Source of the DNA: JAWLGZ01 sp041690635
GTDB lineage: Bacteria > Pseudomonadota > Gammaproteobacteria > Thiohalomonadales > Thiohalomonadaceae
Direction of reading: 5' to 3'
NCBI GenBank assembly: GCA_041690635.1
Contig: JAWLGZ010000001.1
Span: 310,001-374,000, forward strand
Length of the DNA stretch: 64,000 nt
Position 1 is the stretch's first letter. The number at the start of each line of letters is the position of its first letter. A program made the translations under genes and the position numbers. Below are positions 16,014 through 24,855 of this stretch, in pieces. Below the pieces are notes generated by a model. It ran no database searches. It was given only the letters and a program-made list of their open reading frames with translations, and was not told where the DNA came from.

Positions 16014-16301
16014 CTAAATTGTCTCGATTGTGTAAAACCGCGAGCCATGCCCCCCGGCCACACCATCAAGCTCGTCATCGCTCAGCTCACCCTCCGGCGT
16101 CGGCGGCGCAGGCAGCACGAGGTGGAGGGTGTCGGCGGTGTTCTCCACCACCTTCAGGTTGACCCCTGCCAGGTGCGCCGGCAGTTCAACGCCGAGTGCG
16201 GCGAGGGCCTCACGGGGGGTTTCGATCAACTGCTGCTTGAACTCGGCATCGCTCCACGCCTTCTGCATTACCTGATTGAGCGCTTCTGATATATCGGTCA
16301 T
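16014..16301 (-). CDS. NHLP-type RiPP precursor
   Basis: A 95-aa precursor starting at ATG 16301 (MTDISEALNQVMQKAWSD), with GGAGAAG upstream. The leader runs through VVENTADTLHLVLPAPP and ELSDDELDGVAGG. The core is only 11 residues: HGSRFYTIETI. Leader and spacer are almost identical to those of the 16453 and 16919 genes; the core is unrelated. The core has no Cys, so no lanthionine or thiazole chemistry is expected. Confidence 0.88.
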   Translation of the reverse strand: MTDISEALNQVMQKAWSDAEFKQQLIETPREALAALGVELPAHLAGVNLKVVENTADTLHLVLPAPPTPEGELSDDELDGVAGGHGSRFYTIETI

Positions 16302-16404
16302 TGTTTTTCTTCTCCAGATTTGTCGATTGGTGCTGCTCCGAGTCGCCATCATTGAAGTTAGGTGTTTGTGTAAAGGCGGCTGGGAGCGGGATTAGCGGGA
16401 AACC

Positions 16405-16432
16405 GAACGCGACCTAAGCAAGCACCGCGTTC
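16405..16432 (-). promoter_or_regulatory. Conserved hairpin in precursor spacer, copy 2
   Basis: Same element as at 15961: GAACGCGA and CCGCGTTC with one mismatch. It lies after the stop of the 16453 precursor. Confidence 0.45.
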
Positions 16433-16452
16433 ACCGGCAGGAATAACCGCTT

Positions 16453-16767
16453 TTAGACTATCGGTACTAATTTGCCGTCTACAACGACCATTGTTGGTCC
16501 CGTCGTGATACTCCAACCCCCGGCCACACCATCAAGCTCGTCATCGCTCAGCTCACCATCCGGCGTCGGCGGCGCAGGCAGCACGAGGTGGAGTGTGTCG
16601 GCGGTGTTCTCCACCACCTTCAGGTTGACCCCTGCCAGGTGCGCCGGCAGTTCAACGCCGAGTGCGGCGAGGGCCTCACGGGGGTTTTCGATCAACTGCT
16701 GCTTGAACGCGGCATCGCTCCACGCCTTCTGCATCACCTGATTGAGCGCTTCTGATATATCGGTCAT
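16453..16767 (-). CDS. NHLP-type RiPP precursor
   Basis: A 104-aa precursor starting at ATG 16767 with the same leader as its neighbours (KAWSDAAFKQQLIENPREAL, VVENTADTLHLVLP, ELSDDELDGVAGG). The predicted core is WSITTGPTMVVVDGKLVPIV. It is hydrophobic and Val-rich and has no Cys. It is the second unit of the tandem leader-spacer array. Confidence 0.88.
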   Translation of the reverse strand: MTDISEALNQVMQKAWSDAAFKQQLIENPREALAALGVELPAHLAGVNLKVVENTADTLHLVLPAPPTPDGELSDDELDGVAGGWSITTGPTMVVVDGKLVPIV

Positions 16768-16870
16768 TGTCTTTCTTCTCCGGATTTATCGATTGGCGCT
16801 GCTCCGAGTCGCCATCACTGAAGTTAGGTGTTTGTGTAAAGGCGGCTGGGAGCGGGATTTGCGGGAAACC

Positions 16871-16898
16871 GAACGCGGCCTAAGCAAGCACCGCGTTC
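16871..16898 (-). promoter_or_regulatory. Conserved hairpin in precursor spacer, copy 3
   Basis: GAACGCGG and CCGCGTTC, a perfect 8-bp inverted repeat, identical to the copy at 15961. It lies after the stop of the 16919 precursor. Confidence 0.5.
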
Positions 16899-16918
16899 AC
16901 CGGCAGGAATAACCGCTC

Positions 16919-17218
16919 TTAGATTATTGGGCTTCTTTGCGCGTACCAGAAGTCCGGGTTGAACTCACCCCCCCCGGCCACACCATCAAGCTCGTCATCG
17001 CTCAGCTCACCCTCCGGCGGCGGCGCAGGCAGCACGAGGTGGAGGATGTCGGCGGTGTTCTCCACCACCTTCAGGTTGACCCCTGCCAGGTGCGCCGGCA
17101 GTTCAACGCCGAGTGCGGCGAGGGCCTCACGGGGGGTTTCGATCAACTGCTGCTTGAAGGCGGCGTCGCTCCACGCCTTCTGCATTACCTGATTGAGCGC
17201 TTCTGCCATGTCCGTCAT
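16919..17218 (-). CDS. NHLP-type RiPP precursor
   Basis: A 99-aa precursor starting at ATG 17218 (MTDMAEALNQVMQ). The leader has VVENTADILHLVLPAPP and ELSDDELDGVAGG. The core is GEFNPDFWYAQRSPII, rich in aromatic residues and lacking Cys. It is the precursor nearest the export operon and the first gene of the array downstream of the lipoprotein gene; its own spacer differs from the repeated one. Confidence 0.88.
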   Translation of the reverse strand: MTDMAEALNQVMQKAWSDAAFKQQLIETPREALAALGVELPAHLAGVNLKVVENTADILHLVLPAPPPEGELSDDELDGVAGGGEFNPDFWYAQRSPII

Positions 17219-17307
17219 TGTCTTTCTTCTCCATCGCGTTTTGAACAGAACAAGCGCTCAAAGATTGATGGAACGCTTGGCCATCTCCGGTTACAGACTC
17301 TACCTCC

Positions 17308-18465
17308 CTACTCCAGATACTCAAAGCGGCCGTCTCGGACCACGTTGAGCACGATCCGCTTCTCGCTCAGCTCGCCATGTTCGTCGAAACTGTGGGTACC
17401 GGTCACCCCCTTCCACTGCCTGGTGGCATGCAGCGCCGCGGCAATCTTGTCCGGCTCGGCGGAGCCGGCGCGTCGGATCGCGTCGGCGAGCAGCCGCACC
17501 GTATCGTAGCCCTGCGCGGCGGAGGCGTCGGGCTTTACGCCCAAACGCTGCTCATAGGCCTGGGTGAAGCGCAGCACCTCCGGGCGTGGGATGTCCGGGT
17601 GGAACACCGAGGTGACCACCACCCCCTCGGCATACTCGCCGGCCGTGGCGATCAGGTCGGGGGCGTCGAGGCCGATGCCGCCGAGGATGGCGGCATCGAT
17701 CCCCAGCTCCCGCGCCTCACGGATGATATCGGCGCCCTCAGGCAGCGAGCCGGCCAGAAAAACGGCATCGAAGCGGTGGAAGTGTTTCCACTCGGCGAGC
17801 ACCCGGGCGTGGTTGCCGCCGACCTTTTCATAGGCGCGGCGGTCGACGATGGTCAGATTGAGGTCGTTGGCCCGCTGCTCGAAGAAGTTCGCCAGGTCGC
17901 GGCCGTAATCATTGTTGATGTAGTAGATGACGATCCGCCGGTACTGTTTTTTTGCGGCGTATTCGGCGAGCTGGGTGCTGCTCTCGCGGTTGTTCACCAT
18001 GGTGCGGAAGATGCGGCCGAAACCCTGCTGGGTCAGCCGCATGCCGGTGGAGCCCGGCGAGACCATGAGGATGCCGGAGAACTCATAGCTGGAGGCCACC
18101 GGAATCGCGATGTAGCTGTCCAGATGCCCGACCACGGCGACCACCTGGGGGTCCTGGGCGAACTCCTGGGCCAGCAGCATGCCCTTGTTCACCGAGCGCT
18201 CGTCGTCACGCATGACCACGTCCAGCTTGCGGCCGAGCACGCCACCGGCTTCGTTGATCTCCGCGAGTGCCATCTCGACACCGTTCTTGAGCGTGCCCTT
18301 GGCGGAGGAGAGTGGCCAGACCACCCCCAGCCGGATGTCGCCTGCGTGGTCGCGGGCGAAGGCGTTGCGGTATTCGGCCGTGTTGGGTTCGGTGCAGGCA
18401 CCGAGCAGCATCGCCCCGGCCAGCAGGCCGAGCAGCACCAGGGATTGCTTCATAATTTTCCTCAT
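17308..18465 (-). CDS. ABC-type amino-acid-binding-like lipoprotein in the RiPP operon
   Basis: A 385-aa protein of the LivJ-like periplasmic ligand-binding fold (Peripla_BP_6 type). I use ATG 18465, two bases from the stop of the ABC gene; then a lipobox LLGAC puts the lipid Cys at residue 24. Family features: RLGVVWPLSSAKGTLKNGVE opening, INEAGGVLGRKLDVVMRDD, VVAVVGHLDS and the YINNDYGRDL region. It is the last gene of the TolC-HlyD-ABC-ABC operon, yet no LivHMGF permease is near. It may bind the peptide product or an amino acid signal, or give immunity. Its 3' end occurs as two scars at 13129 and 14349. Confidence 0.85.
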   Translation of the reverse strand: MRKIMKQSLVLLGLLAGAMLLGACTEPNTAEYRNAFARDHAGDIRLGVVWPLSSAKGTLKNGVEMALAEINEAGGVLGRKLDVVMRDDERSVNKGMLLAQEFAQDPQVVAVVGHLDSYIAIPVASSYEFSGILMVSPGSTGMRLTQQGFGRIFRTMVNNRESSTQLAEYAAKKQYRRIVIYYINNDYGRDLANFFEQRANDLNLTIVDRRAYEKVGGNHARVLAEWKHFHRFDAVFLAGSLPEGADIIREARELGIDAAILGGIGLDAPDLIATAGEYAEGVVVTSVFHPDIPRPEVLRFTQAYEQRLGVKPDASAAQGYDTVRLLADAIRRAGSAEPDKIAAALHATRQWKGVTGTHSFDEHGELSEKRIVLNVVRDGRFEYLE

Positions 18466-18467
18466 GG

Positions 18468-21365
18468 CTACGCCACCTGCCGTTTGGCCAGTTCGGCGAA
18501 TAGACCGCCCTGCTGAAGGAGTTCGTCGTAGCACCCCTGCTCGACGATGCGTCCGCCCTGCAGGACGAAGATGCGGTCGGCGTTAATCACGGTGCTCAGC
18601 CGGTGGGCGACCACCACCCGGGTGGCCTGCAACTTTTCAAGGCTGGCGCTGACGATGGCCTGGGTGCGGTTGTCCAGCGCGCTGGTGGCCTCGTCGAAGT
18701 AGAGGATGCGGGGCTTGGTGACTATCGCCCGAGCGATCAGCAGGCGCTGACGCTGGCCGCCGGAGAGCGTGCCGCCGCCGTCGCTCACCACCGTGTGCAT
18801 GCCCATCGGCATGGCCTTGATGTCTTCGTCCAGGCCGCACATCTTCGCGGCCTCTTCCGCATCCCGCAGGGTCAGCGGGGCCGAGCCGATGATGTTGGTG
18901 AAGATATCCCCGGCCATCAGGCTGCCGTTCTGCAGCACCACCCCCAGCTGGCGGCGTACGGCGGTGATGTCGAGGCCGGCGAGCTCCTGGCCGTCGTAGT
19001 AGATGCTGCCTGCGTTCGGCTGCTCGAAACCCAGCAGCAGCCTGAACAGTGTCGACTTGCCCGAGCCTGAGGGGCCGACCAGGGCGACGAACTCGCCGGG
19101 ATGGATCTGCAGCGAGACGTCTTGCAGGATCAGCGGCTGATCGGGGCCGTAGCTGAAGCTCACGTTGGAGACCTCAATGGCGCCTTCCAGCTGGCCCGGA
19201 TCGGCCTTGGCGTCATCCACCTCGGGGATGCCCCGGAGGATGGGCTTGGCCCGCTCGTAGATCGGCACGATGCCGAGTACCCCGATCACCGTGTTGGTCA
19301 GTCCGACCATGGCGCCGGTGAAGGTGCCGGCCGCGGCGTTGAAGGCCAGGAACTCGCCGGTGGTGAGGCCGCCGGCGTCCAGCATGAAGGCCATCGCGGC
19401 AAAGAACACCATGCTGGTCAGCAGCGGAAAGACCGCATTCACCACCTGGACAACGTTGCGGCTGTTCTCGGCCTTGAAGGCCAGCGTCTGCTGCTGGCCG
19501 AAGGCCTTCGACCAGCGGGCGAAGGCGCGGCTCTCGGCGCCGCTCGCACGCAGCTTGGCCACCCCGTTTAACAGCTGCAGGACGAGGCCGGAGATCCGGC
19601 CCTCCACCTCGGCCAACTGGCGCTCATGGCGCAGGGTGATCCACGACAGGCCGGCGGAGATGGTGATGGCGAGCAGGACGAGGCCCAGCCCGATCCAGGC
19701 CAGGGTCGAGCTGTAGAGGAACATCAGCCCCAGGCTCAGCACCGAGAACAGGGCCGAAAGCATACTGCTCAGAGTGGTGCCGGAGAGCGCCCTGCGGATC
19801 TCGGTGATGCCGTTGGCGCGCATAGCCAGGTCGCCGGCGGTGTAGTTGCTGAAGAAGGTCGCCGGCAGCTTCAGCAGGCGGTCCCAGACCGCCGACTGCA
19901 GCACGCCATCCATCTTGCCCTCCAGCCGCAGCTGGGAGAAACCGCGGGTCAGCTCGAACATGGTGGTGCCGAAGGCCACCGCAATCAGCGCCAGCGTCAG
20001 CTGGGCCAGCTGGCCGTGGTCGGCGCTGGGGATGACGGCATCAATCAGGTGCCCGGTGGCCACCGGGGTGAGCAGCCCCAGCAGGCCGACCAGCACCCCC
20101 ATGAGGCCGATGGTGACCATGTCGCGCTGTCGACCGGCGACCCCGAAGCGCAGGAGGCCCAGCAGGTCCAGTCGCTCGGCGCCGAAGGCGCGATAGAAGC
20201 TGAAGGCGAAGCCCTGCAGCTGTCCGGCGAGGGCGGCGTCGACGCGGCTGACGCTGCCGCTGCCCGGGTCGTGGAGTTCGTAGCTGACACCGTCAGCGCG
20301 GGGCAGCAGGGCCACCGGCTCGCCGCCGCCTTCGAAATAGCCCAGCAGCGGCCCGGCGTCCTGCCTCCACCACTCGTCCTTCAGCGCCACCCGCCGCAGC
20401 TGGATGTGCGAGGCACGGGCGATGTTGGCCAGCGGATCGAGCTGGACATCGCCGCGCAGCGCGGCCGGGTGCGGCACGATGCGGATCTGCGCGGCCTCGC
20501 CGACAAGGCGGCACGCGGCCAGCAGGCAGTCACCTTCGCCCACGGCCGGGCGAGGCTGCCGGTGGTTGCCGATGATGGCGGTCAACTCGTGCAGGGCCTC
20601 CTCGACGGTGGTCTGCTCGTTGGCCAGCCGCTGGCGCAGACGCTGGGCCTCCTCCTGCTCCGCGACCTCGATGAGCCAGTGCAGGCCCTGTAGCGCCAGC
20701 CGGTGAAAGCCGTCCAGCGCCGCCCACTCCGGGTCCTCGCGCAGCCATTCGTTGCCGCTGACGGCGCTAAGACAGGCGCCCTCGCCCTGGGCCTGCAACC
20801 AGAGGTGGTCGGGGAGCGGCAACCGCCCGGCCCCGACCTCGAGCCGGAGTTGGGGTTGGGCCAGCAGGTGGGACTCGCCGGCCTCCTGGCGCACCCAAAG
20901 CACGGGCTCGCGGGACAGTGCGGCAGTGCCGTCGGCCAGCTCCAGCGCGCTGCCGGCCTGGAGCATCTTCACGATCTTGGGCGGCAGCTGGCGGCGTAGC
21001 CGGCTGGTCAGCCCGGCGACCCATTCCTCGATCAGCGGCAGCAACTCGGCATCGTGCCCGCCACCCACCAAACGCCTTCGCTCGATGAGCTGCAGACGGG
21101 TACCGGGACCGCCCACCGTCAGCAGCCCCCAGCCGGGGGCGAGACGGTCGAAATCGATGCCCAGCAGCAACTGGCCCGCCTCGACGCGGTGGACATGGTG
21201 CCGCTGCCCGGCGGGTTCGCCCTCATCGAGCCGGATCAGAAACAGATCGACCTTGCCCTCGGCCACCCGATAGACCTGCTCGCGGCCACCCAGCAGCAGC
21301 GGGGCATTGCCCGCCAGCCGCTGCTCGCTGCCCTCGGTCTCGAATCGCTGTCGTAGTGCGCTCAT
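18468..21365 (-). CDS. NHLM-type bacteriocin ABC transporter, permease/ATPase without peptidase
   Basis: A 965-aa protein matching the layout of the second NHLM ABC transporter. The N-terminal about 400 residues are a soluble domain (RVAEGKVDLFLIRLDEG resembles a cyclic-nucleotide-binding-like start). A six-helix ABC membrane domain covers about 415-700, and the ATPase domain has Walker A GPSGSGKST (about 767), signature LSGGQRQR (about 868) and Walker B ILYFDEATSALD. There is no Cys peptidase. It is expected to work with the peptidase ABC protein upstream in export of the NHLP precursors. Thirteen bases separate it from that gene. Confidence 0.9.
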   Translation of the reverse strand: MSALRQRFETEGSEQRLAGNAPLLLGGREQVYRVAEGKVDLFLIRLDEGEPAGQRHHVHRVEAGQLLLGIDFDRLAPGWGLLTVGGPGTRLQLIERRRLVGGGHDAELLPLIEEWVAGLTSRLRRQLPPKIVKMLQAGSALELADGTAALSREPVLWVRQEAGESHLLAQPQLRLEVGAGRLPLPDHLWLQAQGEGACLSAVSGNEWLREDPEWAALDGFHRLALQGLHWLIEVAEQEEAQRLRQRLANEQTTVEEALHELTAIIGNHRQPRPAVGEGDCLLAACRLVGEAAQIRIVPHPAALRGDVQLDPLANIARASHIQLRRVALKDEWWRQDAGPLLGYFEGGGEPVALLPRADGVSYELHDPGSGSVSRVDAALAGQLQGFAFSFYRAFGAERLDLLGLLRFGVAGRQRDMVTIGLMGVLVGLLGLLTPVATGHLIDAVIPSADHGQLAQLTLALIAVAFGTTMFELTRGFSQLRLEGKMDGVLQSAVWDRLLKLPATFFSNYTAGDLAMRANGITEIRRALSGTTLSSMLSALFSVLSLGLMFLYSSTLAWIGLGLVLLAITISAGLSWITLRHERQLAEVEGRISGLVLQLLNGVAKLRASGAESRAFARWSKAFGQQQTLAFKAENSRNVVQVVNAVFPLLTSMVFFAAMAFMLDAGGLTTGEFLAFNAAAGTFTGAMVGLTNTVIGVLGIVPIYERAKPILRGIPEVDDAKADPGQLEGAIEVSNVSFSYGPDQPLILQDVSLQIHPGEFVALVGPSGSGKSTLFRLLLGFEQPNAGSIYYDGQELAGLDITAVRRQLGVVLQNGSLMAGDIFTNIIGSAPLTLRDAEEAAKMCGLDEDIKAMPMGMHTVVSDGGGTLSGGQRQRLLIARAIVTKPRILYFDEATSALDNRTQAIVSASLEKLQATRVVVAHRLSTVINADRIFVLQGGRIVEQGCYDELLQQGGLFAELAKRQVA

Positions 21366-21378
21366 GTCCGTATCACGC

Positions 21379-23607
21379 TCACAGGGTCTGGATCAGACGC
21401 TGGTAGGGCCCGTCCACCCCGCCCATCTCGTCGTGGGTGCCCCGCTGCACGACCTTGCCCCGATCCAGCACCACGATCTCGTCGCAGTCGCGGATGGTGC
21501 TCAGCCGGTGGGCGACGATCAGGCAGGCGCAGCCGCGCCGACGCAGGTTGTCATCCACGGTCAGCTCGGTGACGGTATCCAGGGCCGAGGTGGCCTCGTC
21601 CAGCACCAGCAGGGTCGGGTTGGTGACCAGCGCGCGGGCAATCTCCAGCCGCTGGCGCTGGCCGCCGGAGAAGTTCACGCCGCCTTCCCGCACCTCGCTG
21701 TCGTAACCGCCCTGCCGGGCGGAGATGACATCGTGGATGCAGGCGTCCTTGGCCGCCTGGATCACCCGCGCATCGGGGATGGTGTGGTCCCACATGGTGA
21801 GATTGTCGCGGATGGTGCCGTCGAACACGGCGATCTCCTGATCGACCATGGACAGCGAGTTCAGCAGCACCTGGCGCGGGATCTCCTCGCGGCGCCGGCC
21901 GTCGAACAGCACCTCGCCGGACCAGGGCTGGAACAGCCCGAGCACCAGCTTGGAGAGGGTGGACTTGCCACAACCGGACGGCCCCACCAGCGCCACCCGC
22001 TGACCGGGCCCGAGCTTCAGGTTGAAGTTTTCGAACAGCGGCGGCTCGTGGGGGCTGAAGCCATAGGTGATGTCGCGCAGCTCCAGATACCCGGCAAGCT
22101 TGCTCTGTTCGGCCTGCGCCGCCGGCTCCCTGTCCGCCGCGTCCTCGCCGGCCTCGATACCGGCGAAGGGGATACCCGGGTCCGGCTCGTACTCCAGCAC
22201 GTCGTCCAGCCGTTTCATATCGCCGGTCATCTCCTGGATCGTGCTGCCGACGCTGATCAGTTTGTTGATCGGATTGATGAAGCTCTGCATCAGGGTCTGG
22301 AAGGCCATCAGGCCGCCGATGGTGAGGTAGCCCTGCATCACCCGGTAGCCGCCGAAGGAGAGGATCAGCGCGGTGTTGAGCGCGGTCAGCAGTGGCGGCA
22401 CCGCCAGCAGCAGCAGCGTGGAGCGACCGAGGTTCTGTTGGGCGTTCAAGGTCTTGGCGTGGTAGCCGGACCAGCGGGCGAAGAAGTCCGACTCTGTTCC
22501 GGAGGCCTTGAGGCTCTCGATGGCGCGCAGGCCGTTCATCGAGGTGCCGGCCAGTTTGCCGGCGTCCATCAGCAGCCGCTGGTTGCCGTCCTCCCGCTTA
22601 CGGGCGACGAAGCGCAGGGCAACGATGTTGAGCGCCGCCACCGCGATGGCCACCAGGGTGAGGAAGACATCGAAGAACAGCATCAGGACGGCGTAGAACA
22701 CCACCATCATCACCGACAGTGCGCTCGCCGCCAGGTCTCCGGCCAGCACGTCCGCCACCCGGCTGTTGATGCCGACCCGGCCGCTGATCTCGCCCGCCGA
22801 GCGCTGGCTGTAGAACACCAGCGGCAGTCGCAGCACATGCCAGAGGAACCGGCTGGCGCCGGTGATGGCGAGCTTGGCCCGCAGGCGCACCAGCGCGTAC
22901 TCCTGCATCCAGGTCAGCGCCGCCATCGCCAGCAGGGTCACCCCCATGGCCAGCAGCAGGGGGCGTACCCAGCTGTCCATGCGGCCGATCAGGAATTCGT
23001 CGACGAATACCTTGGTAAAGATCGGCACCAGCAGCCCCGGAATCACCAGCGCCAGGCCCACCAGGATCAGGAACAGCACGCTGGACCGGGAGCCCTCAAG
23101 GCGGTCCCGGAGCGCCTGTAGCATGCTCGGCGGCTTGCCGCCGGGCTGGAAGTCCGGCCCCGGCTGCATGGTCAGCACCACGCCGGTAAAGGACTGGTCG
23201 AACTCCTCGAAGGTCACCACCCGTGGCCCCGAGCCCGGGTCATTCAGGTAAACCTTGTTGCCCTTGAACCCTTCCAGCACCAGAAAGTGATTGAAGTTCC
23301 AGAAGACGATGGCCGGCTGCCCCAGCTCCCGCAGGCTGTTGGGCTCGCGGCGCATGCCCTTGGCCTCCAGGCCGTAGCTGCGCGCAGCCTTGACCACGTT
23401 GCTGGCCTTGGAACCGTCACGGCTGACGCCACAGGCCATCCGCAGGGTCTCCAGTGGGACAATGCGCTTGTAGTAGGCGAGGATGATCGCCAGTGCCGCC
23501 GCCCCGCACTCCACCGCCTCCATCTGCAGCACGGTGGGGGTGCGGCAGCGCCAGTCGCGGGGCTTCGCCGGGACTGGCTGGGCCTGGGGTTCCAGTACCG
23601 CCGCCAT
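21379..23607 (-). CDS. NHLM-type ABC transporter with C39 leader peptidase
   Basis: A 742-aa peptidase-containing ABC transporter (PCAT). The N-terminal C39 protease has Q28, catalytic C34 (MEAVECGAAALA), H107 (FNHFLVLEG) and D123 (NDPGSGPR). The membrane domain spans about 170-450. The ATPase has Walker A GPSGCGKST (about 540), signature FSGGQRQR (about 647) and Walker B LLVLDEATSALD. It should cut the precursors after the VAGG motif and export the core across the inner membrane. ATG 23607 lies three bases after the HlyD stop. Confidence 0.95.
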   Translation of the reverse strand: MAAVLEPQAQPVPAKPRDWRCRTPTVLQMEAVECGAAALAIILAYYKRIVPLETLRMACGVSRDGSKASNVVKAARSYGLEAKGMRREPNSLRELGQPAIVFWNFNHFLVLEGFKGNKVYLNDPGSGPRVVTFEEFDQSFTGVVLTMQPGPDFQPGGKPPSMLQALRDRLEGSRSSVLFLILVGLALVIPGLLVPIFTKVFVDEFLIGRMDSWVRPLLLAMGVTLLAMAALTWMQEYALVRLRAKLAITGASRFLWHVLRLPLVFYSQRSAGEISGRVGINSRVADVLAGDLAASALSVMMVVFYAVLMLFFDVFLTLVAIAVAALNIVALRFVARKREDGNQRLLMDAGKLAGTSMNGLRAIESLKASGTESDFFARWSGYHAKTLNAQQNLGRSTLLLLAVPPLLTALNTALILSFGGYRVMQGYLTIGGLMAFQTLMQSFINPINKLISVGSTIQEMTGDMKRLDDVLEYEPDPGIPFAGIEAGEDAADREPAAQAEQSKLAGYLELRDITYGFSPHEPPLFENFNLKLGPGQRVALVGPSGCGKSTLSKLVLGLFQPWSGEVLFDGRRREEIPRQVLLNSLSMVDQEIAVFDGTIRDNLTMWDHTIPDARVIQAAKDACIHDVISARQGGYDSEVREGGVNFSGGQRQRLEIARALVTNPTLLVLDEATSALDTVTELTVDDNLRRRGCACLIVAHRLSTIRDCDEIVVLDRGKVVQRGTHDEMGGVDGPYQRLIQTL

Positions 23608-23610
23608 CGC

Positions 23611-24834
23611 CTACACCCCCAGCCACTGGCGCAGGATCGGAATGACCAGCGTGATCGGCCGCTGCCGCTGCACGGTCACGTAGGCAGAACCCAGGCTGCC
23701 GGACTGCACGGCCTGTGACGGACCGCCGGCGGAGGTCCACCTGTAGCCGCTGACGGTGTCTGGATCCGGCATCAGGTCGGCCTGGACCTGGAACACCGCG
23801 CCACCACCGAGCATGTCGCGCACCAGTTGTTCGTTCTGCAGGATGCGCATCATGCCCTGCTGGGTGGCGGGGAACTCGGCCACCGAGGTCACCCAGCCCA
23901 CCATGTAGCCGTGTTCCTCACGCTTGACGGCCGCCGGCGAGATCAACACCTCCATGCCGGGCCGGATCTTCTTGCCGTCCAATGACGAGACGTAGATGAC
24001 CGCCTCCAAATTCTTGATGTCCTTGCCCGTGCGCTCCATGCTCAGGATGGACTGACCGGCGTTGACCAGGGTACCGGGGTTGGTCTTCACCTCGATGACG
24101 CGGCCGGAGTACGGCGAAATCATCTGCACCGAGAGGTTGTACTGGTTGACCAGCCCGGCCAGTTGCACCTCGACCTCGCGGATCTGCCGCTCCACCGAGC
24201 GGATCTCCTCCTCTGTCTGGCGGCGGCTGTCGAAGCCGGTGAGTGCGATCTCGTTGAGCTGGTTGCGCGACTCCTCCAACTGCTGCTGGGTGCGGAGGTA
24301 GTCCTGGCGGGTGATCAGGCCGCGCTCCAGCAGGTCGCCCTGTACCTTCAGGCGATCCTCGCCGATGCGGATCTGCTCCTCCACCGTGCGCCGGCGCTGC
24401 TGAAGATAGGTCAGCTGCAGGTCGCTATGGGTCCCGCCCAACTCGGCGAGGAGTTCACGCTGGGACTTCAGCGCTTCCAGCCGGGCACGGGCGGCGTTCA
24501 TCTCCTCCAGCAGCTCCGGTTGCGCCAGGCGAGCGATTAGTTGGCCCTGGCGGACGATGTCGCCCACCCCCACCGACAGATCGGTGACACGACCGTTGCT
24601 GCTGACCACCACGTCCTGCAGGCCGCCGGTCTTTATCAGCACGGCTTGGCCCTGGATCTTGGTCGGGATGCTGCCGAAGATGCCCCACAACAGGGTCAGC
24701 AGGATGCCGATGCCGAAGGCGGCCAACGCAATCCAGGACTTGCGCGAGGTCACCTGCATCAGTTGATCGAGTTGCTCCGGCGAGGACAGCCGCTCCAGCG
24801 ACACCTTGCGGAAGATCTGATTTTGGTCAGACAT
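23611..24834 (-). CDS. HlyD-family membrane fusion protein of the NHLM system
   Basis: A 407-aa adaptor. A short cytoplasmic start is followed by one membrane helix (about 34-52, WIALAAFGIGILLTLLWGIF), a lipoyl-like half (GRVTDLSVGVGDIVRQGQLI), a long coiled coil about 115-230, the second lipoyl half (ISPYSGRVIEVKTNPGTLVN) and a beta-barrel end. It links the inner-membrane transporters to the TolC protein encoded 21 bases upstream. Confidence 0.92.
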   Translation of the reverse strand: MSDQNQIFRKVSLERLSSPEQLDQLMQVTSRKSWIALAAFGIGILLTLLWGIFGSIPTKIQGQAVLIKTGGLQDVVVSSNGRVTDLSVGVGDIVRQGQLIARLAQPELLEEMNAARARLEALKSQRELLAELGGTHSDLQLTYLQQRRRTVEEQIRIGEDRLKVQGDLLERGLITRQDYLRTQQQLEESRNQLNEIALTGFDSRRQTEEEIRSVERQIREVEVQLAGLVNQYNLSVQMISPYSGRVIEVKTNPGTLVNAGQSILSMERTGKDIKNLEAVIYVSSLDGKKIRPGMEVLISPAAVKREEHGYMVGWVTSVAEFPATQQGMMRILQNEQLVRDMLGGGAVFQVQADLMPDPDTVSGYRWTSAGGPSQAVQSGSLGSAYVTVQRQRPITLVIPILRQWLGV

Positions 24835-24855
24835 GACGTTTGGGTTCCCCCCGGT

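Noticed and set aside
12281..17218. Lanthipeptide or thiazole-type precursors
   Set aside because: The predicted cores contain no Cys and there is no LanM, LanB or YcaO gene nearby.
12281..17218. Nif11-type leaders
   Set aside because: The VVENTxxxxHLVLP and WSDxxFKxxL features fit the NHLP (nitrile-hydratase-like) class better.
17377..18516. Long plus-strand open frames antisense to the lipoprotein and export genes (also 19626-20693 and 21307-23121)
   Set aside because: They are shadows of GC-rich coding strands; the minus-strand proteins carry complete conserved motifs.
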